Origin: an uncultured Lachnospiraceae bacterium
GTDB taxonomy: Bacteria; Bacillota; Clostridia; Lachnospirales; Lachnospiraceae
Assembly: GCA_947630925.1 (NCBI GenBank)
Contig: CANRJM010000003.1
Coordinates: 121,272 to 185,271 of the forward strand
DNA length: 64,000 bases
Reading direction: 5' to 3'
Of this stretch, positions 54,710 through 63,927 are shown in pieces. The notes below the pieces were generated by a model. That model saw nothing but the letters and a program-made list of their open reading frames with translations, made no database searches and was not told where the DNA came from. Both the position numbers and the translations under genes were made by a program. Numbering within the stretch: position 1 is the stretch's first letter; each line of letters begins with the position of its first letter.

Positions 54710-55585
54710 ATGAAAATTAAAAAACATAAACTTTTTCAAACGATTTATCATATCGCAAAAATGACAGGAAAACAATTCCGCAGCCGGGCGCTATCCGCTT
54801 ATTCCGGGCAGACTGCTTTTTTTCTGATCCTGTCTTTTTTCCCATTTCTTCTTTTTCTCTTTACACTGCTCCAGTTGACGCCTCTTACAGAAGAAATGCT
54901 TACCACCCTGCTGCTCCAGCTTTTTCCAAGTTCTTTTCGCACCTTTATCAGCAATATCATCCACGATATCTATACCGTGGGAACCGGATCGGCTCTTTCC
55001 ATTAGTATTATAAGTACTATCTGGCTCAGCTCCAAAGCATTTCTTTCTCTGATCCAGGGTTTCAATTCCATGTATCTGCAAAATGAGTCGCGAAATTATA
55101 TCGTCATCCGGATTTTTGCTTTTTTATACAGCATTTTGTTTGCACTGCTGATTTTAGCGATCCTGACCATTTTTGTTTTTGGCAACTGGATACAAACGCA
55201 TATCTTCAACCGATTGCCAATCCTCCAAACACTGACTGTAAAAATTATCAATTTACGTCTGGTCCTGGGATTTCTAATCCTGTTTACCGTATTTCTTTTT
55301 CTGTACCGCATTCTTCCAAACTGCAAATGGAAGCTTCGGTGCCACATTCCCGGCGCCCTGCTCGCCACATTGGGATGGTTAATCTTTTCGTATCTGTATT
55401 CTTATTATGTGGACCGCTTTAACAATTACTCTGCCTTCTATGGCACGATGACTACGATTGCCTTACTTATGATCTGGCTGTATGCCTGCATGTATATTCT
55501 GTTCTTAGGTGGTATCTTAAACGAAGTGTTAAAGAACCGTTCCAACTACCTGAAAGAAATACAGCAAATGGAGCCCCCACAGTAA
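54710..55585 (+). CDS. YihY/BrkB-family membrane protein
   Basis: The 291-residue protein has six predicted membrane segments and the family motifs LSAYSGQTAFFLILSFFPFLLF, LSSKAFLSLIQGFNSMYL, and FNNYSAFYGTMTTIALLMIWLYACMYILFLG. YihY/BrkB proteins are widespread inner membrane proteins of unsettled function, possibly lipid handling or transport. The start follows AGGAGCTTCCGATAA. It is one of few plus-strand genes in this part. Confidence 0.92.
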   Translation: MKIKKHKLFQTIYHIAKMTGKQFRSRALSAYSGQTAFFLILSFFPFLLFLFTLLQLTPLTEEMLTTLLLQLFPSSFRTFISNIIHDIYTVGTGSALSISIISTIWLSSKAFLSLIQGFNSMYLQNESRNYIVIRIFAFLYSILFALLILAILTIFVFGNWIQTHIFNRLPILQTLTVKIINLRLVLGFLILFTVFLFLYRILPNCKWKLRCHIPGALLATLGWLIFSYLYSYYVDRFNNYSAFYGTMTTIALLMIWLYACMYILFLGGILNEVLKNRSNYLKEIQQMEPPQ

Positions 55586-55603
55586 AAGACTACGGCAATA
55601 TAC

Positions 55604-57115
55604 CTATTTTAACTTAGAAATAGGCGTAATATCCGCGCCTGCAAAATAGTGTGTTAAAATTTCCGGATATGTCTTGCCTCTTTTCGCCATTTCTGCCGCT
55701 CCGCACTGGCTCATGCCTGCTCCATGCCCAAATCCGCCTCCGATAAAGCAAAACAGTTTTTGCTTTCCCTCTATTGTCTCACGGATATAAAAAGCTGCGC
55801 TTGGCAAGAGATTCATAGTGGTCGCGGAAGCCCCTCTCTGATAGGAAATCTGCTCATAAAGCGGCGTCAGCGCTTTGCGTATATTATATTGCGTACATAC
55901 TTTGACAACATTTTTTGTTCCGACAAACACAACTTCTGTTACCAGTCCGCTTTTCTTCCTCTCTTCTATCCGGATTTTTTTAACGGTTCCCAAAGGCTTT
56001 AACTTCTCCCGCCTGTAACTTCCATCAGCCTGCTGTGTCAGCACCTGTTCCGGACTGCTTTGGTAACAGGACTGCAGCATAGCGTCAATGCGGTTCGATA
56101 AACTTTTCCGGCTGATTATAACCTTCCATCGATACCAATCGGCAGAACTGTCATACGTTTCATACGGCTCTTCCTCAATAAATCTCTGAAACTCCCTCTC
56201 ATCCGACAAATCGGGGTTTTGTACCTGCGTGCCACTTTTCGCCTCATCCGTAATCTGGAGCTTTTCCGGCAAATAGGAAATACGTGATTTTGTATTCCAG
56301 ACATCCTGCCCGGATGCGGAATACCCCCAGGAGGTAGAATAGTAATATGCCACCAGTACCTTTCCCTTATTGGTAAGCACCAGTCCCTTTGTGGCATTGA
56401 CCGCCTTACGGGATCTTTTATCCTCGGGTATATTATTATATACCTGAAACGCCACGCTGTCATCCAAATGCGCATGATATTTCTCATAACGGTTCGACCG
56501 AATCTGACGATATGTATAGCTTCTGGCGCAGATTGCCTGTGCCTTCAGCGCCTCCATCTTATTGCCTGTAGAAAGTTCGCTTGGAACAACTGCATATAAG
56601 TACTCCTCTAACGGCAGTTGATTGGTAAGCATCAGTCCCTGCTTTTTCCATGTTATCTTCATCGTCCCCCGATAGGAAGGATACCTGTTCTGCCGGGTAA
56701 TGGACATCACCTTCAGCCTGGCATTCTTCGACGGTGTAAAGAGAATCTTTTTTCCCTTCAGCGCTTTATTGTCTGCAGAATATGTTACAGCTTTTCCCGC
56801 GCCGTATTCTTTCTTCACGCCATCTACCGTTACGGAAAATGGATGTTCCGATGTTATTTTGATCTTCTTATGAAACAGCGATGCAAAATTTGTACTCATA
56901 ATGAGTACTTTCACTTCGGTATCTTCTGTAATTCGTTCTGTTTCCTTGGAAGCCGTCTTTTTTTCTTCCTTCTTTGTCCCGCTTTCCTGCCTGCCGCTTT
57001 CTTTCCCCGAAAAAAGTTCTTTTCTCTGCGCCTCCAAAAGAAGACAAAGAAAGACCATGAGAGAAAGACCTAAAATAACAATTAGCTGATTTCTTTTTTT
57101 TCTCTTCCAGTGCAT
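55604..57115 (-). CDS. SpoIID/LytB-domain protein
   Basis: The 503-residue product has an N-terminal membrane anchor (about residues 9-27), a beta-rich region, then the SpoIID domain with LPLEEYLYAVVPSEL, MEALKAQAICARSYT, AVNATKGLVLTNKGKVLVAYY and GGGFGHGAGMSQCGAAEMAKRG. SpoIID enzymes are lytic transglycosylases that act on peptidoglycan, in sporulation or in vegetative wall turnover. It is isolated from other sporulation genes, so its role could be vegetative. Confidence 0.9.
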   Translation of the reverse strand: MHWKRKKRNQLIVILGLSLMVFLCLLLEAQRKELFSGKESGRQESGTKKEEKKTASKETERITEDTEVKVLIMSTNFASLFHKKIKITSEHPFSVTVDGVKKEYGAGKAVTYSADNKALKGKKILFTPSKNARLKVMSITRQNRYPSYRGTMKITWKKQGLMLTNQLPLEEYLYAVVPSELSTGNKMEALKAQAICARSYTYRQIRSNRYEKYHAHLDDSVAFQVYNNIPEDKRSRKAVNATKGLVLTNKGKVLVAYYYSTSWGYSASGQDVWNTKSRISYLPEKLQITDEAKSGTQVQNPDLSDEREFQRFIEEEPYETYDSSADWYRWKVIISRKSLSNRIDAMLQSCYQSSPEQVLTQQADGSYRREKLKPLGTVKKIRIEERKKSGLVTEVVFVGTKNVVKVCTQYNIRKALTPLYEQISYQRGASATTMNLLPSAAFYIRETIEGKQKLFCFIGGGFGHGAGMSQCGAAEMAKRGKTYPEILTHYFAGADITPISKLK

Positions 57116-57222
57116 ATTACACCCATTCCTTCTTATTCTTTGTCCATACCACTTTATCTTATTCCATATCCTGTGTCAAATAGAACCGCTTTTCCAAAAA
57201 TCAAGAAGGAATCGGCCAAAAC

Positions 57223-58656
57223 CTACTGCAGCGCAATAAGTCCTTCCAAAGCTTTATCAATCACATTTTTTTCTGCAACAAACTGACAGACTCCGTCTAC
57301 ATCCACACGGTAAAAATTCACGCCGTCATACGGCAGGAAAGTTACTGTGGACGTCTTATCTTTCTCCGTAAATGTAACCACGGCAACCGGCGTATTGCTC
57401 CCTTTGACAGCCTCTTTTTTTATCACAGAAGCATACTCTATCTCTCCAAACGCCTGATATGCCTTCTGAAAGTTTTCTTCCTTCGATGCAGTTATCTTAT
57501 CATTCTTTCCGCGGTATTGCAGAGAAATTTTTTGAATGGTATCCGTATTGACCGGACACGGCATTGCATAAACGCAGCTAAAAGCATCAATTTCGGCAAT
57601 GCTTTTTACGGTTTCAGCCGATAAAAGATAGATGCCCGGATTCCCTGCCATTGTAACATAATAATTTTCCCCGGTATCATCCTTGCTGCCAATCAGAAGT
57701 TCTAAGTTGTGATAGACCTTATCTTCCTCTTTTATCTTTTCCTCTGCATTTTCTGCATCCGCCGACGGACTCTCTGTATCTTTTTCTCCGGTTTCCGAGG
57801 TTACGGTATAATATTTCACATGCACTGTATTATTTGGCGAAAGAAGACCATATTTTTTTAATTCCTCTTTTGTCGCCCGATAGCTGACTCCCTGTGTAAA
57901 TTCCAATGCAGCAATTCCCGCAAAGGCATTTTGTAAACCATCCTGATCTCCCGCTACCGTCTGGCTATATGGCTCTTTAATATCCCAGCCATAGATCCCT
58001 TTATATTTGGCCCGCTTTGCATCATATACCGCATGAAATGTTGTTTTTTGTTTCTTCTCCGTAGAATATGCTGTAACATATTCCGCATTAATTTCCGGCA
58101 GTTCCGGCAGCTCCATCAATTCATTCCTGGAATAATCAAACTCATCCGTCATGCTGGACGGCACCACATAAATCGTTCTGCTGTCGCCCGAATAAGCATA
58201 CCGTCCTTCTGCCGCTATGGATTCCATGCCGCAGGCTATTTTTCCCGTCTGCCCGTCCTGCGTTGTTACTTCAATTTGAAGCATCGGATTCTCAAGCTCA
58301 TATTCCGATAGATCCCTGCAGTTCTCAACAACTTTTCTCTGCGCTGTGATTTCTGCTGCAGATTCCACCATAGTTTCGATTTTTGACTGATCGGCCGGAA
58401 AATCTTTATCACTTTCCAGCTTCCACTTGCCGTCTTCCTTTACAAACGTAATATCCGCCTTACTGTTTTTGTAATGAATCTTCGCAAGATCCTCTTTTTT
58501 CAGCGAATATAATACAATTTTATCCGCATCTTCCTTCTCTGCCTTTTCTTTTTGGTTCTGATATCGATTAGCAAAAAAGTAGATGCCGCACAGAGCCAAT
58601 AGGATGACGCAAAGCGCCAGCACAGTCAGCCATTGTTTTTTCTTTTTTAACATCAT
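57223..58656 (-). CDS. DUF4340 protein of a Gld-type ABC system
   Basis: The 477-residue protein has one N-terminal membrane helix (about residues 10-28) and an extracellular part with repeated beta motifs (DADKIVLYSLKKEDLAKIHY, KLESDKDFPADQSKIETMV, DSRTIYVVPSSMTDEF), typical of DUF4340. These proteins occur after GldG-like genes in ABC exporter operons. It is the last gene of that operon, 33 bases after GldG. Its biochemical role is unknown. Confidence 0.85.
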   Translation of the reverse strand: MMLKKKKQWLTVLALCVILLALCGIYFFANRYQNQKEKAEKEDADKIVLYSLKKEDLAKIHYKNSKADITFVKEDGKWKLESDKDFPADQSKIETMVESAAEITAQRKVVENCRDLSEYELENPMLQIEVTTQDGQTGKIACGMESIAAEGRYAYSGDSRTIYVVPSSMTDEFDYSRNELMELPELPEINAEYVTAYSTEKKQKTTFHAVYDAKRAKYKGIYGWDIKEPYSQTVAGDQDGLQNAFAGIAALEFTQGVSYRATKEELKKYGLLSPNNTVHVKYYTVTSETGEKDTESPSADAENAEEKIKEEDKVYHNLELLIGSKDDTGENYYVTMAGNPGIYLLSAETVKSIAEIDAFSCVYAMPCPVNTDTIQKISLQYRGKNDKITASKEENFQKAYQAFGEIEYASVIKKEAVKGSNTPVAVVTFTEKDKTSTVTFLPYDGVNFYRVDVDGVCQFVAEKNVIDKALEGLIALQ

Positions 58657-58689
58657 TTTTCTCCCTTTCCGCTGATTTGGAAACGCACA

Positions 58690-60192
58690 CTATTTTCTCC
58701 TTCTCACAAACCATATGCCAAATCCTGTAATCAATAATCCTGCCGGAAGAATAACAATCAGAACCGCCGCCCAGAAAAGCTGTGTCCCCGGCATGACAGA
58801 AATATAAGAATACGACATATTTTTTGGCGCAATGGAAACCTTTTCCGTATCCGAAGCAGCCAATGAACTGATTGATTTCTGAAACACATCGCTGTTGCTC
58901 AACTGCGTAGTAGCTGTAAACTCGTCAATAAAAGCAGTTGCAGAGGAATATACGATTAACGACGTTTCTTTTCCTCCGTCCAAACTTTCCGTTACCGATA
59001 AACCGACCGAAAACGGTCCATCAATATCGCCATCCTCTTTTTCAATCGTCTCTGCAGACATATCTGTTTTTATATAGGAACTTTCTGAAGTATCCATAAT
59101 ATCCGTAATCGTTACGGAACTGCGTAAGGCGTCCCCACCCTCTGCAGCAAGGCCGGCTGCGTTTGGAAAGATAATATATCCTTTCAGTTCACTAAGCGGC
59201 GTGTATTCACTATTGACAGAAGGCAGAATAGCATTTGGATAGGATGCATAATATCCTGCCCCCTCAAAGATTACGCCCTTCGTCCACCGGACACCATAGT
59301 AATTTAATATCTCCTCTACATTTGGCAGTTCGTTTTCCGTATATGCAAGATTAATCATGGCATGACCGCCTGCCTTGAGATAATCCAAAACCATCTTCTT
59401 TTCTTCCTTTGTCAGGTCAGTAGAAGGGCCATTGAGCAGAAGAATATCACAATCCTCCGGAACGGCTTTGCGGGATGCCAGTTCTAACTCTGCCGTCTCA
59501 ATATCCATTTTTTCCAGAGCATCGGTCAGGCTGCTTCCGAATGTCAGCTCCGAATGCTTTGTCATAATATACATCTTGTTTTTCTGACCTGACAGAACAC
59601 TTTGAATGGCAGATGTAATCTGTCCCTCCGCATCCAAATAAGTATCAGAATCCTCAGAACCATATGCCGTATAGCTCTGGTTGGAAGAATACATATCGTC
59701 ATACGAGATGTATTTTGCGGCTTTTGTCTTTTCATTCTCTACAATCACATCACCGTCCGCAATCTCACTGTCAATTCCGTGATTCGAGGCAAAGCCCGGA
59801 TTGACTACAGGATCTACCTTTTTTAAAGAAATATGATCCGACGCCTTCCCATATTGCTTTAAAACATTATAGATGTAATCCTCTTCCTTACCATCTTCCA
59901 CCATATAATAAAGCGTAACATCCTGTTCCATTTTATTTACTACTTTTTTCGTTTCTTTCGTCAGCGTAAATAACCCATTTTTGCTCAAGTCCGTCGTCAA
60001 ATCCAACTTTGAAAATACTAAATTTATAATCACAACAATTGCAATCACTAAAACCGTCAATAAAGAGCTGTATGCCCCCGCTTTAAACTGACGGCTTTGA
60101 AAGGAACCTTTCACATTGACAGTCCTTCTTCTTTTTTTGCCTTCGCCCGCTTCGGAGCCCGCTCCTATTTCTGAATTTTTTTCTTTATTCAT
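58690..60192 (-). CDS. GldG-like ABC exporter auxiliary subunit
   Basis: The 500-residue protein has an N-terminal membrane helix (about residues 37-58), a long GldG/DUF7088-type extracellular domain (DLTTDLSKNGLFTLTKETKKVV, CDILLLNGPSTDLTKEEKKMVLDYLKAGGHAMI), and a C-terminal helix (about 472-494) with a positive end. The ATG at 60192 follows GGAGATTTT. It works with the permease and ATPase upstream. The substrate is unknown. Confidence 0.88.
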   Translation of the reverse strand: MNKEKNSEIGAGSEAGEGKKRRRTVNVKGSFQSRQFKAGAYSSLLTVLVIAIVVIINLVFSKLDLTTDLSKNGLFTLTKETKKVVNKMEQDVTLYYMVEDGKEEDYIYNVLKQYGKASDHISLKKVDPVVNPGFASNHGIDSEIADGDVIVENEKTKAAKYISYDDMYSSNQSYTAYGSEDSDTYLDAEGQITSAIQSVLSGQKNKMYIMTKHSELTFGSSLTDALEKMDIETAELELASRKAVPEDCDILLLNGPSTDLTKEEKKMVLDYLKAGGHAMINLAYTENELPNVEEILNYYGVRWTKGVIFEGAGYYASYPNAILPSVNSEYTPLSELKGYIIFPNAAGLAAEGGDALRSSVTITDIMDTSESSYIKTDMSAETIEKEDGDIDGPFSVGLSVTESLDGGKETSLIVYSSATAFIDEFTATTQLSNSDVFQKSISSLAASDTEKVSIAPKNMSYSYISVMPGTQLFWAAVLIVILPAGLLITGFGIWFVRRRK

Positions 60193-60296
60193 AAAATCTC
60201 CATTCCTGCACCGATTTTCGTGCATTATTAATTATTACCACGGCAGTACGCCTCTGTCTTTCACTACCTGCTTTGCCTGTCTGCATAAATGCCATA

Positions 60297-61163
60297 TCAG
60301 CTAAACCGCTTCCTCTTAATCATCTGAATTGTCAGAAAAACAAACAACGCGGAAATACTGACATAATAAACAATAGCGTCATAATGCAGAATCCCCAAAC
60401 TAAACTCGTCAAAACGCGTTGAAATGGCTAAAACATTCAAAATATTCGTTACAAGGCTTTCATACAGCGAGGCCTTCGCAAAATAAACAATCCAAATTGC
60501 CAATTCTCCCAATACAGCGATTGCCGCCATTACAACAATATTCTGCATGATATTGTAAGCAATAAAAGAAACAAGCAGCCATACAAAAGCCAGAATCATA
60601 CACTGCGTCAACGCGTCTGTCGGAAGCATACCGGTAATATTGCTCATTAAAAATGTCATCAGCAGTACAATAAAAGAAACAACTGCCGCAATAACCTGAC
60701 TTTCCGTCAAAGAAGAAATAAATACGCCAATCGCAATACAGGCTGCCCCAAACAGGAAAAATCCAATGATGCTGCTGTATGCAGAAGCCAGCCTCACATC
60801 ACTTCCATACTGACAGAGCAGCAACGGATAAAAGCTAATCACACCAACGCCTATCAAAAACAAAGTTAAAACAGCAAAATACTTTGCCAGAATAATCCTT
60901 GTAACAGAAACCGGCGCCGTATACAATAATTGGTTTGTCTTCTGGTGGTTTTCTTCCGCCACGATCCGCATAGTCAGAATTGGTATCAAAAGCACAAACA
61001 GAAAATAAATACTATCTAACGTCATCTCAAAATTTCCCAATCCGCCAGCAAGATTATACGCCCAGGTATAAATGCCGACAATGACCAGAAAAAATGCTAA
61101 AAATACAAAGCCGATCATAGAATGAAAATATTGCATCAATTCCTTTTTATATATTGCTAACAT
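60297..61163 (-). CDS. ABC-2 type permease (GldF-like)
   Basis: The 288-residue protein has six membrane segments and the ABC-2 pattern: AIYKKELMQYFHSMIGFVFL, LIPILTMRIVAEENHQKTNQLLYTAP, ILAKYFAVLTLFLIGV. It begins immediately after the ATPase stop codon and is part of the same operon. Together they probably export a compound or extrude a membrane component. Confidence 0.92.
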   Translation of the reverse strand: MLAIYKKELMQYFHSMIGFVFLAFFLVIVGIYTWAYNLAGGLGNFEMTLDSIYFLFVLLIPILTMRIVAEENHQKTNQLLYTAPVSVTRIILAKYFAVLTLFLIGVGVISFYPLLLCQYGSDVRLASAYSSIIGFFLFGAACIAIGVFISSLTESQVIAAVVSFIVLLMTFLMSNITGMLPTDALTQCMILAFVWLLVSFIAYNIMQNIVVMAAIAVLGELAIWIVYFAKASLYESLVTNILNVLAISTRFDEFSLGILHYDAIVYYVSISALFVFLTIQMIKRKRFS

Positions 61164-62294
61164 TTATTCAACCTCCTCTTTCTGACTATCTTCTTTGCCC
61201 GTTCCCGCGATTCCGGCATCCGTTTCTTCCGGTTCTCCGTCTTCTTCTCTTTCCTGACCAGTGACCGGTTCTCCATCTTCTTCCCTTTCCTGACCAGTTA
61301 CCGGTTCTCCATCTTCTTCTCTTCCCTGACCAGTTACCGGTTCATCCGATTGCCAAGCTTCGCCCTGCGTAAGGGCCAGGAAAGCGTCCTCTAATGTTGT
61401 ATCGATTGTGTGCATTTCCATAATAGGACAGGATATCTCCGCCATCGCATAAAAAACAGCTTCCCTGACATCTTCTGATTTCTCAGTATAAACCGTCATT
61501 TGCACAATTCCCTCTTCCGGCTCTTCTTTTTCGTATACGATATCTGTAATCTGAGGAATATTTCGAAGCGCCGTATCGATCTGCATGCGTTCGCCTTTTG
61601 CCTGAAGTTTGATCCCATTATTCCGGAGCATTCTCTTCGTAAGATTCTCCGGCGTATCGCAGGCAATCATCTTTCCCTTATTAATAATGATAATTTCATC
61701 GCAAACTGCCGAAATTTCCTGCATAATATGTGAACTTAGCAGCACGGTATGATCCCTGCTCAGTTCCCGGATCAGTTCGCGGATTTCTATGATCTGTCCC
61801 GGATCTAACCCTACCGTAGGTTCATCCAGAATCAAGATATCAGGCTGTCCGATCATTGTCGCAGATAAACCAACCCTCTGCTTATACCCCTTTGACAAGT
61901 GGCGGATCAGACGCTCTGCTACCTCTAAGACCTTTGTCTTTTTCATAATTTCATATATTTCCAAATCTCTTTCTTTTTTTGAAACTTTTCTTAAGTCTGC
62001 TACAAACTGGAGATACTCCCTTACCCGCATGTCGGGATATAATGGCGGAATTTCCGGCAGATAACCAATCTTTTCCTTGGCTCTTTCCGGCTCTTCCAAC
62101 ATATCGATCCCATCGATTAAAACCGTTCCCTCTGTCTGCGCAATATACCCTGTTATCATATTCATGGTAGTAGACTTCCCTGCGCCGTTTGGTCCTAAAA
62201 AGCCCACCACTTTTCCCGTATCGACTGTAAATGTCAGATCATTTACAGCGATATGGTTCCCGTATCGTTTCACAAGATTCTTTACCTCAATCAA
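61164..62294 (-). CDS. ABC transporter ATPase with acidic C-terminal repeats
   Basis: The 376-residue protein starts at TTG after GGAGGAGGCATAAAATTT. It has Walker A GFLGPNGAGKSTT, Q-loop region, signature LSKGYKQRVGL, and Walker B ILILDEPTVGLDP. A DUF4162-like region follows. The last 60 residues are an acidic tail with three 12-residue repeats (EPVTGQEREEDG). It powers the GldF/GldG-like exporter encoded downstream. The tail is unusual for the family. Confidence 0.93.
   Translation of the reverse strand: MIEVKNLVKRYGNHIAVNDLTFTVDTGKVVGFLGPNGAGKSTTMNMITGYIAQTEGTVLIDGIDMLEEPERAKEKIGYLPEIPPLYPDMRVREYLQFVADLRKVSKKERDLEIYEIMKKTKVLEVAERLIRHLSKGYKQRVGLSATMIGQPDILILDEPTVGLDPGQIIEIRELIRELSRDHTVLLSSHIMQEISAVCDEIIIINKGKMIACDTPENLTKRMLRNNGIKLQAKGERMQIDTALRNIPQITDIVYEKEEPEEGIVQMTVYTEKSEDVREAVFYAMAEISCPIMEMHTIDTTLEDAFLALTQGEAWQSDEPVTGQGREEDGEPVTGQEREEDGEPVTGQEREEDGEPEETDAGIAGTGKEDSQKEEVE
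61236..61343 (-). repeat. 36-bp tandem repeat, three units, in the ABC ATPase tail
   Basis: Three in-frame 36-base units encode EPVTGQGREEDG or EPVTGQEREEDG. Because the unit is a multiple of three, changes in copy number would leave the reading frame intact. Confidence 0.95.
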
Positions 62295-62404
62295 AATTTT
62301 ATGCCTCCTCCATCTATTATTCTAGAAAAACTATAACATTCTTTTGTCAAAATTATGTGAACAATCTTTGACCGGCAAAAGAATTGTCCCAAAGAGCCTT
62401 TATA

Positions 62405-62453
62405 CGAGAAAAAAGGACAAAATATGTCATTTCCCTACATATACTGCCCTTTT
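62405..62453 (-). terminator. Terminator after the cyclophilin gene
   Basis: On the minus strand a 16-base stem with one mismatch and two G-U pairs (plus-strand 62411-62426 with 62438-62453) is followed by TTTTTTC. It separates the cyclophilin gene from the ABC operon. Confidence 0.85.
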
Positions 62454-62478
62454 GGGTTCTCTTTTCGTTTTTCTTTGA

Positions 62479-62997
62479 TCAGCACTTATCCGGCTCTGGA
62501 TAGTCCTCTCCAAAAGTCTCAACGGTTACCTTAGTCATGACCTGTTTTTCCAATGGCGCATCCATATAGTTGGTCTCTGTTTCGGCTATTTTATTGACAA
62601 CATCCATGCCCTCCGTTACCTTTCCAAATGCTGCATACGCTCCATCCAGATGCGGCGCATCCTTATGCATAATAAAAAACTGGGAGCCTGCAGAATCCGG
62701 CATCTGAGATCTTGCCATTGAAAGAACGCCTTCCGTATGTTTCAGAGTATTTTGAAAACCATTCTGTTCAAATTCGCCTTTAATGGAATATCCCGGTCCC
62801 CCGGTACCAACACCGTCCGGATCGCCGCCTTGAATCATAAATCCCTCAATGACCCTATGAAAAATAATGCCATCATAAAACCCCTTGCGGACTAATGAAA
62901 TAAAATTATTAACTGTATTTGGAGCAATCTCCGGATATAATTCCGCCTTAATCGTCCCTGCATTTGTCTCAAACGTTACCACTGGATTTTTTGCCAT
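62479..62997 (-). CDS. Peptidyl-prolyl cis-trans isomerase, cyclophilin type
   Basis: The 172-residue protein has the cyclophilin pattern: VTFETNAGTIKAELYPEIAPNTVNNFI, YDGIIFHRVIEGFMIQGGDP, GSQFFIMHKDAPHLDGAYAAFGKV. It speeds proline isomerisation in folding and has no signal peptide, so it is cytoplasmic. ATG 62997 follows AAGGAGATGATTATC; longer in-frame starts are unlikely. Confidence 0.95.
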   Translation of the reverse strand: MAKNPVVTFETNAGTIKAELYPEIAPNTVNNFISLVRKGFYDGIIFHRVIEGFMIQGGDPDGVGTGGPGYSIKGEFEQNGFQNTLKHTEGVLSMARSQMPDSAGSQFFIMHKDAPHLDGAYAAFGKVTEGMDVVNKIAETETNYMDAPLEKQVMTKVTVETFGEDYPEPDKC

Positions 62998-63140
62998 GAT
63001 AATCATCTCCTTCCAAATATTTCCAACATTCCAACGACTATTATCATAACGAATCAGAGTATGCTTGTAAAGCAGAATTAGAAATATTTTTGAAATTCCC
63101 TTTTTTGTATCTGGCATTTCTAAGCAATGTTAATATCTGA

Positions 63141-63169
63141 TTGACAGAACCTTTCTTTTTTACTAAAAT
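63141..63169 (+). promoter_or_regulatory. Promoter of the shikimate kinase transcript
   Basis: TTGACA (63141-63146) and TAAAAT (63164-63169) are exactly 17 bases apart. Transcription would start near 63176, leaving a leader of about 155 bases before the start codon. Confidence 0.85.
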
Positions 63170-63179
63170 AACTACAATA

Positions 63180-63335
63180 CTCTTTACCGAATGATGGCAG
63201 GTAACATAACGCTTACCCATTACGTGGCTATTTGTGCCGAGAACGTCACAAATACGTCTTGAGCCGATTAGAGAAACTCCTGCCAGCTTTCTCTTACGGT
63301 TCCATAAACAGCAACGTTCTCGGAATGGAGGGTAT
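63180..63335 (+). ncRNA. Structured 5' leader of shikimate kinase, riboswitch-like
   Basis: The only gap over 300 bases (62998-63335) holds this leader. Hairpin 1 is ATTTGTG (63230-63236) with CACAAAT (63247-63253); its ten-base loop CCGAGAACGT is exactly complementary to 63314-63323, just before the ribosome site at 63327. Hairpin 2 is AGAGAAA (63270-63276) with TTTCTCT (63288-63294); its loop CCTGCCA is complementary to TGGCAGG at 63195-63201. Loop-to-distal pairing at both hairpins suggests pseudoknots or alternate folds that could hide or free the ribosome site. No known class is recognised. Confidence 0.6.
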
Positions 63336-63836
63336 ATGGATAATATTATTTTAATAGGAATGCCCGGTGCAGGAAAAAGCACTATAGGAATTGTTTTAGC
63401 CAAAAAATTAGGATATTCCTTTATTGATTCCGACTTATTAATACAGGAGCGGGAAAAAATGCTGCTTCCTGATATTATAGAGCAAAAGGGAATCGACGTA
63501 TTTAAACAAATTGAAAATACAGTAAATATTACGATTGACACGAAAAAAACGGTCATCGCCACCGGAGGCAGCGCCATTTACGGGATGGAAGCTATGATGC
63601 ATTTTAAATCTCTTGGAACCATCATCTATCTCAAACTTCCATATGACGAATTGGAAATCCGCTTAGGCGATTTAGAAAGACGGGGCGTTGTCATGAAACC
63701 CGGACAGGATTTGATTGAATTATATGAAGAACGGACTACTCTATATGAACGCTATGCAGATCTCGTGATCGACTGTTCCAAAAAGTCAATCCGCGACATC
63801 GTAGAGCGACTTTATCTGGAATTTAGTAAATCATAA
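63336..63836 (+). CDS. aroK: Shikimate kinase
   Basis: The 166-residue enzyme has Walker A ILIGMPGAGKSTIG, the shikimate-binding FIDSDLLIQE (the D-x-D region), and VIATGGSAIYG. It phosphorylates shikimate in aromatic amino acid synthesis. Some residues vary from the textbook family, so a related small-molecule kinase is possible. The start follows GGAGGGTAT. A structured leader precedes it and a bidirectional terminator follows. Confidence 0.85.
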   Translation: MDNIILIGMPGAGKSTIGIVLAKKLGYSFIDSDLLIQEREKMLLPDIIEQKGIDVFKQIENTVNITIDTKKTVIATGGSAIYGMEAMMHFKSLGTIIYLKLPYDELEIRLGDLERRGVVMKPGQDLIELYEERTTLYERYADLVIDCSKKSIRDIVERLYLEFSKS

Positions 63837-63853
63837 AGCAAAATGACGAAATC

Positions 63854-63889
63854 AAAAAAAGGGCAAACTCAACGCTTTGCCCTTTTTTT
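63854..63889. terminator. Bidirectional terminator between aroK and the rRNA gene
   Basis: AAAAAAAGGGCAAA at 63854-63867 pairs perfectly with TTTGCCCTTTTTTT at 63876-63889. It ends plus-strand aroK transcription and minus-strand rRNA transcription. Confidence 0.93.
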
Positions 63890-63927
63890 GATACCTTCAA
63901 AACTGCATACCGCTCTCTCCTTACCCT

